Origin: Paeniglutamicibacter terrestris
GTDB lineage: Bacteria > Actinomycetota > Actinomycetes > Actinomycetales > Micrococcaceae
Assembly (NCBI RefSeq): GCF_012271785.1
Contig: NZ_JAAWVT010000008.1
Span: 124,001 to 188,000 of the forward strand
Direction: 5' to 3'
Length of the DNA stretch: 64,000 nucleotides
Made by a program: the position numbers and the translations under genes. Under the pieces are notes generated by a model. The model ran no database searches. It had not been told where the DNA came from and was given only the letters and a program-made list of their open reading frames with translations. This document shows positions 28,168 to 37,483 of the stretch, in pieces (position 1 is the stretch's first letter; the number at the start of each line of letters is the position of its first letter).

Positions 28168-29331
28168 TTAGAGTCCTAGCGAGCGGGCGATCAGCATGAG
28201 CTGCACCTCGGTGGTTCCCTCACCGATTTCCAGGATCTTGGAATCCCGGTAGTGCCGTGCCACCAATGATTCGTTCATGAATCCGTATCCACCAAAGATT
28301 TGCGTGGCGTCCCGAGCATTGTCCATCGCTGCCTCACCGGCAACCAGTTTGGCGATGGCCGCCTCGGTCTTGAAGTCCTGACCTGCCAGCATCTTGGCGG
28401 CCGCTGCGTAATAGGCCAGCCTCGAGGTGTGCACGCGGGCTGCCATGCGGGCAATCTTGAACGAGATTCCTTGATTGCTCCCGATCGCTGTTCCAAAGGT
28501 GGTGCGCGTCTTCGCGTAGGCGGTGGCCTCATCAAGGCAGCCCTGGGCGGCCCCCGTGCCGAGGGCGGCAATGGCGATGCGGCCCTCATCGAGGATGGAC
28601 AGGAAGTTGGCGTAACCTCGGCCCTGCTCACCGAGCAGGTTCTCTTGCGGCACCGTGGCGTCGGTGAACCGCAGCGGGTGGGTATCGGAGGCTCGCCAGC
28701 CGACCTTGTCGTAGGCGGGGTCAACGCTGTAACCAGGGGTGTCGCGGGGCACCAGGATGGTGGATATTTCCTTGGCGGTGCTCCCGTCGGCCCGGGTGCT
28801 GGTACCGGTGACCGCGGTGATAGCCACCAAGGTGGAGATGTCGGTGCCCGAGTTGGTGATGAACTCCTTGGAACCGTTGATCACCCACGAACCATCCTGA
28901 AGCTTCGCAGTAGTGGCGGTGCCGCCAGCGTCAGACCCGGCACCGGATTCGGTCAGCCCGAATCCGGCCAGCTCCTCCCCCGCACACAGTGCGGGAAGCC
29001 AGCGTTCCTTTTGGGCCTGGGTACCGAAGCGGTGGATGGGCATGGCTCCCAAGCTGACACCGGCTTCCAGAGTGATGGCCACGGATTGATCTACCCGGGC
29101 CAATTCCTCAATGGCCAGGGACAGCGCAAAGTAGTCCCCACCCATGCCGCCGAATTCTTCACCGAAGGGCAACCCAAACAGGCCCAGCTGCCCCATCTGG
29201 GAGACCACGTCATAGGGGAAGGAATGCGCGGCATCGTGTTTGGCAGACACGGGGGCCACCACCTCACGGGCAAATTCCCGAACTGTGCTGCGCAGTTCTC
29301 GGTAGTCCTCGTCGAGTTCCAGATTGATCAT
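28168..29331 (-). CDS. Acyl-CoA dehydrogenase
   Basis: An FAD enzyme of about 387 residues that introduces the alpha-beta double bond in acyl-CoA. I start it at MINLELDEDYRELR (ATG 29331); the frame is open 55 codons upstream without family similarity. Typical segments are FGLTESGAGSDAGG (flavin binding), FGGYGFMNESLVARHYRDSKI and IGEGTTEVQLMLIAR. Together with the MaoC gene and the TetR gene upstream it suggests a regulated fatty-acyl or branched-chain acyl pathway, which would suit the branched-chain 2-oxoacid dehydrogenase at 43-46.6 kb. Substrate length is not predictable. Confidence 0.93.
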   Translation of the reverse strand: MINLELDEDYRELRSTVREFAREVVAPVSAKHDAAHSFPYDVVSQMGQLGLFGLPFGEEFGGMGGDYFALSLAIEELARVDQSVAITLEAGVSLGAMPIHRFGTQAQKERWLPALCAGEELAGFGLTESGAGSDAGGTATTAKLQDGSWVINGSKEFITNSGTDISTLVAITAVTGTSTRADGSTAKEISTILVPRDTPGYSVDPAYDKVGWRASDTHPLRFTDATVPQENLLGEQGRGYANFLSILDEGRIAIAALGTGAAQGCLDEATAYAKTRTTFGTAIGSNQGISFKIARMAARVHTSRLAYYAAAAKMLAGQDFKTEAAIAKLVAGEAAMDNARDATQIFGGYGFMNESLVARHYRDSKILEIGEGTTEVQLMLIARSLGL

Positions 29332-29485
29332 GATCCGCGTGCTGCCCTTTCGCTGGTACTCGGCTGCGGGTGGCCGCCGAGCATTTCTGGCCCGGGTGGT
29401 GTTGACCCGGTGCCTGCCGATGGGTCCGGAAACCAAGAGGTCGCATTCGCAGACCGCTTGGGCTTTACCCGGTGACCACGTATTG

Positions 29486-29499
29486 TTAGTGATCATTAA
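29486..29499. promoter_or_regulatory. Candidate operator between acyl-CoA dehydrogenase and TetR genes
   Basis: TTAGTGATCATTAA is a palindrome with one mismatched pair, in the divergent intergenic region. It is a reasonable TetR-family site, but shorter and less symmetric than the one at 10901. Confidence 0.4.
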
Positions 29500-29610
29500 C
29501 TGAGTTCGAGGCTAGTGGCGCGCGGCACACTTGTCTAGGGGCTAAACGGCACAAACGCAGACCCTGATGGGCGCGATTAATGAACCACGGCAAACAAGGA
29601 ACGGTGAAGG

Positions 29611-30225
29611 GTGAACGAGATTCTCAAGGACCCTGCAGCGACCGACCGCGAACGCGCCAAGGCGCAACGACGTGAAGACCTTCTCAAAGAGGCCACCCGG
29701 CTCTTTGCCATCCATGGTTACGCCGGTGTTTCCCTAGAAGACCTAGGAGCCGCCTGCGGCATCAGCGGGCCGGCGGTGTATCGACACTTCTCCGGGAAAT
29801 CAGCGGTGCTGATCGCGCTGCTGGTGGGCATGAGTCAGGACTTGCTGGACGGTGGGCAAAAAGTTGCAGCCTCGGGCGGAACCGCCGAGCAGACACTTTC
29901 ACGGCTTATCGCCTTCCACACCGATTTTGCGCTGGCTAGGCCCGATATTATTCAGGTGCAGGACCGAAACCTCGAGACACTGCCTGCGGCTGAGCTGCAA
30001 TTGGTACGTAAACTCCAGCGTGCCTACATCGCGCTCTGGACGGATCAATTGCGCCTGATTCACCCCGAGGAAACCACTACGGTAATTCGTTTTCGGGCCC
30101 ACGCAGCATTCGGCCTACTTAATTCAACCGCCCATTCCGCGCACTCGCCACGCACTTCGAAAGCGGGGTTGCGTAAGCTGCTGAACCAGATGGCCGCATC
30201 AGCCCTCTTTACGCAGGTACGCTAG
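29611..30225 (+). CDS. TetR-family regulator of the acyl-CoA genes
   Basis: This 204-residue regulator has an N-terminal TetR domain (RREDLLKEATRLFAIHGYAG, then LGAACGISGPAVYRHFSGKSAV) and an all-helical ligand domain. The GTG start at 29611 is preceded by GGTGAAGG. It is divergent from the acyl-CoA dehydrogenase gene, with 279 bases between starts, and the order and helix pattern recall the KstR2/FadR-like acyl-CoA-responsive group, though that subclass is inference. The GNAT gene follows 16 bases later and may be co-transcribed. Confidence 0.91.
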   Translation: MNEILKDPAATDRERAKAQRREDLLKEATRLFAIHGYAGVSLEDLGAACGISGPAVYRHFSGKSAVLIALLVGMSQDLLDGGQKVAASGGTAEQTLSRLIAFHTDFALARPDIIQVQDRNLETLPAAELQLVRKLQRAYIALWTDQLRLIHPEETTTVIRFRAHAAFGLLNSTAHSAHSPRTSKAGLRKLLNQMAASALFTQVR

Positions 30226-30241
30226 AGCGTAGATGATCCCT

Positions 30242-30727
30242 ATGAGAGAGGCAGTGACCGTGCAGCTACGGCCTTTGCAGCCCGAAGACCTGGACCAGTT
30301 CTTCGAACACCAGCAGGACCCCGAAGCCAACCTTATGGCTGCCTTCACCGCGCGGAACCCTGCGGACCGCGGCGTTTTTAACCACCACTGGGGTGCCATC
30401 CTCAATGACCCCAAGGTCATTGTGCGCACCATCGAGCACGACGGCGAAGTCGCTGGCTCCATCTTGGTCTTTGAAAACGAGTCCATCCCGGAGATCAGCT
30501 TCTGGACTGCCAGCCGCTACTGGGGCCAAGGCATCACCACCTCGGCCGTGGATGCCTTCCTGGCCGAGTACACCGCCCGCCCGCTGCGCGCACGGGTGCC
30601 ACAGGACAACATCGGCTCCATCAAGATTCTGGAACGCCGTGGCTTCAAGGTCATAGAGGAATCGGCCGATTTCTCCAACGCCCGCGCCGCCGTGGTGAAG
30701 GAATTCATCATGGAGCTGGCCAAGTAG
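30242..30727 (+). CDS. GNAT acetyltransferase, RimJ/RimL type
   Basis: This protein of about 161 residues has the RimJ/RimL pattern: LRPLQPEDLDQFFEHQQDP at the start, ISFWTASRYWGQGITTSAVDAFL for acetyl-CoA binding and RVPQDNIGSIKILERRGFKV at the end. Starts at 30233, 30242 and a GTG at 30266 (with AGAGAGG 8 nt upstream) are all possible; I use ATG 30242. It follows the TetR gene and is closed by a strong bidirectional terminator. The target is unknown; N-terminal alpha-acetylation or antibiotic modification are family possibilities. Confidence 0.88.
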   Translation: MREAVTVQLRPLQPEDLDQFFEHQQDPEANLMAAFTARNPADRGVFNHHWGAILNDPKVIVRTIEHDGEVAGSILVFENESIPEISFWTASRYWGQGITTSAVDAFLAEYTARPLRARVPQDNIGSIKILERRGFKVIEESADFSNARAAVVKEFIMELAK

Positions 30728-30757
30728 TTTTCACGTCTCGGTATAACCGGGGCAAGA

Positions 30758-30793
30758 CAAAAGCCGGGAAATCTTTCGATTTCCCGGCTTTTG
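30758..30793. terminator. Bidirectional terminator between GNAT and ABC genes
   Basis: CAAAAGCCGGGAAATC pairs over 16 bp with its complement around a 4-nt loop. The A-rich left and T-rich right arms give U tracts on both strands, which fits two convergent genes. Confidence 0.92.
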
Positions 30794-30814
30794 TTATTTG
30801 CGCGATCCTACCCG

Positions 30815-32518
30815 CTAGTTCTGCTGGGCCTCTGCCGAGAGCAACAGGCGGCGGGCCTCACGACGCTCGGCCTGCTCACGCGGTTCCGGAACCGGAGCCG
30901 CGGCCAGCAACTTGCGCGTGTAATCGTGTTGCGGCGAGTGCAAGACGTCGCTGACTCGGCCCTGTTCCACCGCCTTACCATCCTTCATCACCACAACGTG
31001 GTGCGCCAACAGGTCCACCACCGCCAGATCGTGACTGACAAACAGACACGCGAACTCGTAGCGGGACTGCAGTTCTTGGATCATTTCCAGCACTGCAGCC
31101 TGCACCGAGACATCCAATGCACTGGTCGGCTCGTCGGCGATGAGCAGTTCCGGGTCAAGCGTTAGCGCCCTAGCGATACAGATACGCTGGCGCTGTCCAC
31201 CGGAGAGTTCGTGCGGGTAACGGTTAATGACCGTACGCGGCAGATGAACCGCATCGAGCAATTCCTCGGCACGTTTGATGCGCTCGGCACGGGTACCGAC
31301 CTTGTGCACCACCATCGGTTCGGTAATGCAGTCACCGATCGGGAAGCGCGGATTCAGAGATGCCGCGGGGTCCTGGAAGATGACACCGATCTTGGAACGG
31401 ATCGCTCGTGATTCTTTGGGGCGCAGCGAGGCCAAATTGGTCCCCTGAACGGCCAACACCCCGGAGGCAACCGGAAGCAGGCCCAACACTGCCTTGGCCA
31501 CGGTGGATTTGCCGGACCCAGACTCCCCCACGATGCCCAGGATCTTTCCGCGCTCAAGTTCGAAGGACAGGTCATCAACAGCCCGGAATTTGGTGCCGCG
31601 CATGTCGTACTCGAGCACCAAGTTTTTGGCTTCGAGCACCAATTCACGATCTAGGCTCACTGGATCCGGCGGTGCCGGAGTCCAGGTGCCGGTCACGTCA
31701 ACGGCGGCCAATCGTGGCACGGATGCCAGCAATTTCTTGGTGTAATCGTGTTGGGGACGATTCAGCACCTGGTCCACGGTGCCGGTTTCCACCAGCGAAC
31801 CATGGAACATCACTGCCACACGATCCGCGAGGTCGGCCACCACACCCATGTTGTGGGTGATCAGCAGGATGCCGGTATTCAACTTGTCCTTGAGCTCGCG
31901 CAGCAAGTCCAGAATCTCGGCCTGCACCGTGACATCCAGCGCGGTGGTGGGCTCGTCGGCGATGATGACCTTCGGGTCGCAGGAGATCGCCATGGCAATC
32001 ACGATGCGTTGACGTTGGCCACCGGAGAACTGGTGCGGGTACTGCTTGATGCGTTTGTGCGGATCGGGAATGCCAACCAGCTTCAACAACTCGATGGCGC
32101 GCGCGGTGGCTTCCTTGCCGTAGGCCAGACCGTGGAGCTCAAGAGATTCGGTGAGCTGGCGTTCGACGGTGAGCACCGGGTTCAGTGCCGTCATCGGCTC
32201 CTGGAACACCATGGCAATCTCGGTGGCGCGCATCTTGCGCATCTTGTTCTCGGCAAGTCCCACCACATTGACGCCGCCAACAAAGGCCTTGCCGGAAATA
32301 TTAGCGTTAGAGGGCAGCAGACCGATGGCCGCTGTGGAGGTCACCGATTTACCGGAACCCGATTCACCCACCAGGGCCACGACCTCACCCGGGTACACCT
32401 CAAGAGAAATTCCCTTAACGGCGTGTACCTCGGAGAATTCGGTTTCAAAAGAAACCGTAAGGTTCTCGAAGCTCAGTGCTGTGGCCCGAGACTCTGCCGA
32501 TGGTGCGGAGATGCTCAT
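30815..32518 (-). CDS. Peptide ABC transporter, fused double ATPase (operon 1)
   Basis: This 567-residue protein contains two complete OppD/OppF-type cassettes. Each has a Walker A GESGSGKS. The signatures are FSGGQRQR and LSGGQRQR, and the Walker B boxes end in DEPTTALD and DEPTSALD. Such fused ATPases replace separate D and F subunits in many actinobacteria. It overlaps the upstream permease by four bases (ATGA) and is the last gene of SBP-B-C-ATPase operon 1. It powers uptake of di- or oligopeptides or related solutes. Confidence 0.95.
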   Translation of the reverse strand: MSISAPSAESRATALSFENLTVSFETEFSEVHAVKGISLEVYPGEVVALVGESGSGKSVTSTAAIGLLPSNANISGKAFVGGVNVVGLAENKMRKMRATEIAMVFQEPMTALNPVLTVERQLTESLELHGLAYGKEATARAIELLKLVGIPDPHKRIKQYPHQFSGGQRQRIVIAMAISCDPKVIIADEPTTALDVTVQAEILDLLRELKDKLNTGILLITHNMGVVADLADRVAVMFHGSLVETGTVDQVLNRPQHDYTKKLLASVPRLAAVDVTGTWTPAPPDPVSLDRELVLEAKNLVLEYDMRGTKFRAVDDLSFELERGKILGIVGESGSGKSTVAKAVLGLLPVASGVLAVQGTNLASLRPKESRAIRSKIGVIFQDPAASLNPRFPIGDCITEPMVVHKVGTRAERIKRAEELLDAVHLPRTVINRYPHELSGGQRQRICIARALTLDPELLIADEPTSALDVSVQAAVLEMIQELQSRYEFACLFVSHDLAVVDLLAHHVVVMKDGKAVEQGRVSDVLHSPQHDYTRKLLAAAPVPEPREQAERREARRLLLSAEAQQN

Positions 32519-33555
32519 TCGGATACCTCTACCTTCTTTTTACGGCGCTTGGCCTTGCGAGTCTGGCGCGGGTCGAAAGCGTCGCGCAGCCCATCGCCGA
32601 GGAAGTTCACGCTCAGTGCGATCGTCAAGATGATCATGCCTGGCCACCAGAACAGCCAGGGGCGGTTGGTGAAGGCGTTTTGGTATTGGCTGATCAGCAG
32701 GCCTAGAGAGGAATCCGGGGCCTTGACTCCGAATCCTAGGTAGGACAGGGAGGTTTCCAACAAGATGGCACCGGCGATCGCGAACGTCGCGTTCACGACG
32801 ATCACGCCAATGGTGTTGGGGAGCAGGTGCTTGAGGATGACGCGGCGAGTGGTGGCTCCCATGGCCTGCGCTGCTGCAACGTATTCGCGTTCGCGCAGCG
32901 AGAGAACTTCACCGCGAACCAAACGGGCGAGGCCGGTCCATGTGACCAGGCCCAATACCAGAGCCAGCACGACGGTCGGATTGCCACTGCGCCCGGCAAT
33001 CTGTCCCAGCACGGCGGCGAGGACCAGGAGCGGGATAACAATAAACAGGTCGGTGAGGCGCATCAGCACCGCATCAACCCAGCCGCGGTAGTAGCCGGCC
33101 ACGGCGCCGATGATGGCACCGATTACCGTGGCAACAAATCCGACAACTACGGCGATGATGATTGACTGCTGAGTACCGCGCATCACTAGGGCGAAGTAGT
33201 CCTTACCTGTGGAGTCCTGACCAAACGGGTGCTCGCCCCAGGCCAGTCCCGGACCTCCCAGCCAGGAAGGCAGCAGTGAGAGGGTGGGATGGCCGCCGTT
33301 GATGACGGTTCCAGCCATGGTGTAGTCCTTACCCCACCACCCCGGAATGCCGGCGTATCCGATGGAGGTAAAGGCCATCAGAGCAATGAAGACCAGTAGC
33401 ACCGTTGAAATCATGGCCGCCCGGTGGGCGATGAAGCGGCGGCGGATTAATTGGCCTTGGCTCAGCGAGGTGGAGTCCTTGCGCGCTAGCGCAGCGTCCT
33501 CCGCCTCGGCGAGCAAGACGGCAGCGCCCTCGACCGGTTCCTTTTCGATGGTCAT
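32515..33555 (-). CDS. Peptide ABC transporter permease, DppC type (operon 1)
   Basis: This inner-membrane permease of 346 residues has an N-terminal cytoplasmic stretch, a first helix (AAMISTVLLVFIALMAF), an extracellular loop and five further helices. The EAA loop reads EREYVAAAQAMGATTRRVILKHLLPN, and it ends with the DppC-type FLGDGLRDAFDPR. The start follows the DppB gene by 40 bases; the end overlaps the ATPase gene. It forms the channel with the DppB-like subunit. Confidence 0.94.
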   Translation of the reverse strand: MTIEKEPVEGAAVLLAEAEDAALARKDSTSLSQGQLIRRRFIAHRAAMISTVLLVFIALMAFTSIGYAGIPGWWGKDYTMAGTVINGGHPTLSLLPSWLGGPGLAWGEHPFGQDSTGKDYFALVMRGTQQSIIIAVVVGFVATVIGAIIGAVAGYYRGWVDAVLMRLTDLFIVIPLLVLAAVLGQIAGRSGNPTVVLALVLGLVTWTGLARLVRGEVLSLREREYVAAAQAMGATTRRVILKHLLPNTIGVIVVNATFAIAGAILLETSLSYLGFGVKAPDSSLGLLISQYQNAFTNRPWLFWWPGMIILTIALSVNFLGDGLRDAFDPRQTRKAKRRKKKVEVSE

Positions 33556-33595
33556 CTGCGTCCCTCCCAGGTCTTGAAGTAATTCTCGTGCTTGT

Positions 33596-35113
33596 TCATA
33601 CCCTGATCCTCGGGTCCAGAATTGCGTAGAAGATATCTGCCAGCATGTTGAACACGACCGCGGCGGTTCCGGTCACCAGGAAGAACGCCATCACGGGGGC
33701 CGGGTCCACTTGGGTCAGCCCGGTCCTGAACAATTCACCCATGCCGCGCCAGCCGAAGACCGATTCGGTGATCACCGCTCCACCAATCAAGCCCGCGAAG
33801 TCGAAGGCGGCGATGGTGGCGATGGGGATCATGGCATTACGGAAAGCGTGGCGGAAAATCACCGTTCGTTCGCTCAGGCCCTTGGACCTGGCGGTACGGA
33901 TGTAATCCTGTTGTCCTACTTCCAGCATCGAAGAGCGGGTGTAGCGGCTGTAGCTTGCCAGAGAAATAATCGCCAACAGAATGGTGGGAAGCAGTAATTG
34001 AGTTCCCTTATCCAGGAAGCTCTCCCAGAAGTCACCGGCAAAGTTCGGTGTTTGCGAACCGATCGTGGCAATCGGTCGTGGCTTCAGCAGGAGGAATCCA
34101 GGCCAAGCCCGGAAAATGTGGTCAATGGCGGTCAGTGCCGCCATCACCAGCCCGGTGACGATTGAAACGCCCATGGCGGGGCCTCGCAGGTGCCCGCCCA
34201 TGTATTTGCCAAGTAATGCCGGAATGATGACCGCAAGGATTGCTCCGGCAATCAGGATGTACCAGTTCGGACTTTCCAGAAGGCCGAAGGTCACGAAGTA
34301 AATAATTGCGCCAAGAACGACGGTAGCCACAGCGGGGTAAAGCACCTTGGTATTGCGCAGGCCCACGGTCATGGCCGTGCCGCTGAGCGCCACTCCCAGT
34401 CCGAGCAACAAGATTCCGCCGAAACCCAGCTGCGGGTAGCGGAAGAAGTTCAGCCAGGTGAGGTAGGGAATGACTACGGCGACGAAGGCCGCTGCGACAG
34501 CAAAGGTAATGATGCGACGCTTGATTGTGCCTGCCAGAAATACCTGCATCAGGAAGCCAACTATCAGCGCGATCACGATGATTTGAAGCGGAGAAAAAGC
34601 GGGGTCCTTTATCCAGTCGTTGTACCCAATGGCCATGTACTCCTTGAGCAGCACCGCAGCCCAGAAAACCGGAAGAGAGAAGAAGAGGAAGGTGATGAAG
34701 GTGACGCCGTAGTCCAGACCGGAGTACTGGCGAACCGCTGTTAAGACACCAATGGCAATGCCCAATACGGCGGCAAGTACCGTTGCCAGCAAGACTAAAC
34801 GCAGTGTGGAGCCAGCCGCGAGCGCGAGCAGCGAGTTGACTTCCACTCCCTGTCGGCTCGTTCCCAGATCACATTGCAGCGTGAAACATTTGCCAACGCC
34901 CACGAGCCAGGTCCAGTAACGCATGTACCAGGGCATGTCTAGGTTCATGAACTCGATGCGCCGTTGCATCAGAGTTTCGCGGTTTTCCGCATTGCTTTCA
35001 CGGAGTTCCGAGAGCGGGTCTCCCGAGTTGATCACGAGAACGTATAGCAGGAGCGAGGCGGCGAACAGGATCCCTATCGACGCACCCAGCCTACGAAGAA
35101 TAAATCTCAACAC
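33596..35113 (-). CDS. Peptide ABC transporter permease, DppB type with long insertion (operon 1)
   Basis: This 505-residue permease is about 170-190 residues longer than standard DppB proteins (operon 2 has about 308). The ends are ordinary: MLRFILRRLGASIGILFAASLLLY at the start, the EAA loop QQDYIRTARSKGLSERTVIFRHAFRN and ADIFYAILDPRIRV at the end. The extra part (about residues 165-350) contributes several added hydrophobic helices between the third helix and the periplasmic or EAA segment. No frameshift is needed. I recall long OppB forms of this kind in actinobacteria. The added helices have no known role. Confidence 0.92.
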   Translation of the reverse strand: MLRFILRRLGASIGILFAASLLLYVLVINSGDPLSELRESNAENRETLMQRRIEFMNLDMPWYMRYWTWLVGVGKCFTLQCDLGTSRQGVEVNSLLALAAGSTLRLVLLATVLAAVLGIAIGVLTAVRQYSGLDYGVTFITFLFFSLPVFWAAVLLKEYMAIGYNDWIKDPAFSPLQIIVIALIVGFLMQVFLAGTIKRRIITFAVAAAFVAVVIPYLTWLNFFRYPQLGFGGILLLGLGVALSGTAMTVGLRNTKVLYPAVATVVLGAIIYFVTFGLLESPNWYILIAGAILAVIIPALLGKYMGGHLRGPAMGVSIVTGLVMAALTAIDHIFRAWPGFLLLKPRPIATIGSQTPNFAGDFWESFLDKGTQLLLPTILLAIISLASYSRYTRSSMLEVGQQDYIRTARSKGLSERTVIFRHAFRNAMIPIATIAAFDFAGLIGGAVITESVFGWRGMGELFRTGLTQVDPAPVMAFFLVTGTAAVVFNMLADIFYAILDPRIRV

Positions 35114-35167
35114 TGCAAGTAGCTACCTTTCCTAACAGAAGTGTTCGAGGCCTGTGGGCCTTTGAAC

Positions 35168-35204
35168 ACGTGGGGCCCGACGCTGGTTGCGCCAGGCCCC
35201 ACGT
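35168..35204 (-). terminator. Intercistronic hairpin between SBP and permease genes (operon 1)
   Basis: ACGTGGGGCC pairs perfectly with GGCCCCACGT around a 17-nt loop. It lies in the 115-base gap behind the binding-protein gene. Without a U tract it probably acts as a partial terminator or RNA stabiliser that keeps binding protein in excess over permease. Confidence 0.6.
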
Positions 35205-35228
35205 TGATGTCGTTCTACCGCGAAGCGG

Positions 35229-37031
35229 TTATTCTGCGCGGACCCACTGTTCCGCGTTCCAGACCAGACCGTTTTGGGTGGCCGTTTTGCGCACGTTCAA
35301 GACGTCGGCGGCAGAGGCTCCCAGACCCGGGTGGGCGAATACCGGGATGCCGTACAGGTCATCCCAGAGCAACTTCTCAATATTCTTGGTTTCCGTAGCG
35401 TGGACGGCTGGGTCCAGGGTGGTGGTCAACCGCTCCCATGCTGCGTCAACTTCTTTGTTGGAGTACTTGCCGTAGTTCTGTGGCTTGCCCGATGCGTAGA
35501 TGTTCTCGCCCGAGGTGATCTGGCCGGAGCCAGCCCAAGCGAACAGTGCTACCTCGTAATCGCCACGCTCCAGGGTTCCACCCGGGGCGAAGAACTTCGC
35601 GTCTCCGACGTCAACAACCTTGAATCCGGCCTGTTCGCACGAGGACTTGATGATGGCAACTTCTTCGGTACGCCGCGGGTTAGGAGCGGAGTAACCAATA
35701 CGAACCTCAGGTGCCGAGACGCCCTCTTTAGCGAGGATAGCCTTAGCGCCCTCAATGTCGACGTTGTCGTACTGTCCGGCATATGAAGCACCGACTACGT
35801 CTGCATAGTTATCCTGGAACGGGAATACCTCGCGGGCGTTCATGACCGTAGCTTCCGGGTTCAGCGGCTTGATCAGGTTGTCGACGATCTGCTGGCGCGG
35901 TACGCACATGGCGAAGGCCTTGCGCAGCTCCAGGTTATCGGCGAAGAGTGAGCCCTTCCGGAAGTTGAAGTCCAGGTGCTCCCAAGTGAGCGAATCACCC
36001 TGGTGAACCTGCACCGAGTCGCCCAAGGCTGTCAGCTGAGCCAGAGTATCAACCGTCGGCTGAGGCTCGATGACGTCGATATCGCCATTCTGCAATGCCT
36101 GAACCATGGTGTCCGGTGCGGCGAAGCGGATAACGAGTTCCTTGGTTGCCGCCGGGGTGCCGTAGTAGTTTTCGTTCGCTACGAGGGTGACGGACTGGCC
36201 AGGTTCCCAGCTACCCAGCTTGTACGGACCCGAAGACGGAATCAGATCGGCTGCGGGGAGCTTACCCGGTGAGGTGTTCCACCCGGTGTTCCAGAAGGCC
36301 GCTGCCTTCTTCAGTGCTGCCGAATCTCCGGAGATAATAGCTTCAGAGAGTTCGGCAGTGGTCATGCCGGCTTGCTTCGCCACAACGTGTGCGGGGCTGT
36401 AGATCATGGTCTGGATGGCGAAGTCCGGATCGGGATCCGCGTAGGTTACCGTGAATTCCTTGCCTGCCGGATCGCCCTCGGGGCCCTTAGGGATGGTCTG
36501 GCCGAGGTCCTGCGACACCGAGTTGAACAGCGGCTTGTCACCGTTGGCGAGCTTCGTGTTCTGTACACCCCATGCCAGCACAGCGTCGGCGACCGTGATG
36601 TCGGTGCCGTCAGACCACTTGGCTTCTGGATTGATGGTGTACTTCACGGTCATCGGATCTTCGCTGACGACCTCGTACTTACCAAGATCTTCGTTCGGGT
36701 AGATCTTTCCGTCGGTGCCGAAGTACGTGAAGCTGGCATAGAGTCGGTCGGTGATGGCAGAGTTGTACGTGCTGTACGACTCAGGGGTCAGTCCGTTGTA
36801 GCTGATGAATTCCTCAGCACCCACGGAGTAGCTGACCGAGTCATCCTTGGTTTTGATGTCGCCGAGATCGGCGAGACCTGAGTTGGTCGGCTCGACACTG
36901 AATTTGCCGTCGGTCTTTGCCGACGTTGCCGACTCGGTGGGGGCATTGCCGCCTCCCGGAGCACATGCAGTAAGTGCCAGTGCGAGTGCAGCACCTACCG
37001 CAACAGCTTTGGAAATACGCTGAACACGCAT
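35229..37031 (-). CDS. Peptide ABC transporter substrate-binding lipoprotein (operon 1)
   Basis: This 600-residue family 5 extracellular solute-binding protein is anchored through a lipobox (LALTAC near residue 23). Family 5 marks are present in DPMTVKYTINPEAKWSDGTDITVADAVLAW and in LRKAFAMCVPRQQIVDNLIKPLNPEA. ATG 37031 is preceded by an ideal AGGAGGA. It is the first gene of operon 1. The overall sequence differs greatly from the binding protein of operon 2, so the two systems should differ in substrate. The ligand is unknown; oligopeptides are the family default. Confidence 0.94.
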   Translation of the reverse strand: MRVQRISKAVAVGAALALALTACAPGGGNAPTESATSAKTDGKFSVEPTNSGLADLGDIKTKDDSVSYSVGAEEFISYNGLTPESYSTYNSAITDRLYASFTYFGTDGKIYPNEDLGKYEVVSEDPMTVKYTINPEAKWSDGTDITVADAVLAWGVQNTKLANGDKPLFNSVSQDLGQTIPKGPEGDPAGKEFTVTYADPDPDFAIQTMIYSPAHVVAKQAGMTTAELSEAIISGDSAALKKAAAFWNTGWNTSPGKLPAADLIPSSGPYKLGSWEPGQSVTLVANENYYGTPAATKELVIRFAAPDTMVQALQNGDIDVIEPQPTVDTLAQLTALGDSVQVHQGDSLTWEHLDFNFRKGSLFADNLELRKAFAMCVPRQQIVDNLIKPLNPEATVMNAREVFPFQDNYADVVGASYAGQYDNVDIEGAKAILAKEGVSAPEVRIGYSAPNPRRTEEVAIIKSSCEQAGFKVVDVGDAKFFAPGGTLERGDYEVALFAWAGSGQITSGENIYASGKPQNYGKYSNKEVDAAWERLTTTLDPAVHATETKNIEKLLWDDLYGIPVFAHPGLGASAADVLNVRKTATQNGLVWNAEQWVRAE

Positions 37032-37483
37032 TTCTCCTCCTAATAAGCTTGATCTTCATGTGGTCGGGTAAAACCCCGGATGCGGTCCATGCAGTGTGCG
37101 ATGCCCCACAATCTAGAACGATAGCGCTGATTACCCCGGATGGATATAAAAACACCGCTTCATATTTTTCCGGTGTTAACCCGCCAGTACCCCACCATCG
37201 ACTAGGTCACAATTTGAACACGCAACGTGACCGGCGCTACAGGCGCGAAAACTCAAGGATCTGCTTCACATTGAGATTTACCAATTAGTACTCATGGGTA
37301 GGCTGAGCGCCTGACGTGAGCTTTATAACGGTTTGGAAACATCCACGAACTTGACGCTCACCTGCCACAATTCGCCGCAAATGACTTTCCTCCCGGACAC
37401 AGCAGAAGGGGGCAAACCGTAAGGTTTGCCCCCTTCTGTAATCGCTCGGAACGGCTAAGAATCTGCCCCGAAAGAAGAAACTT
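37032..37483. other. 452-base region between peptide-transporter operons
   Basis: The left part holds the promoter and strong ribosome binding site of the operon 1 binding protein. The right part holds the operon 2 terminator hairpin (37403-37438). No gene is supported. The middle contains a T/A-rich stretch near 37140-37170 that could include promoter elements. Confidence 0.6.
37403..37438 (-). terminator. Terminator after the operon 2 ATPase
   Basis: CAGAAGGGGGCAAACC pairs perfectly over 16 bp around a GTAA tetraloop, 45 bases past the ATPase stop. There is no U tract, but the stem is very stable. Confidence 0.8.
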
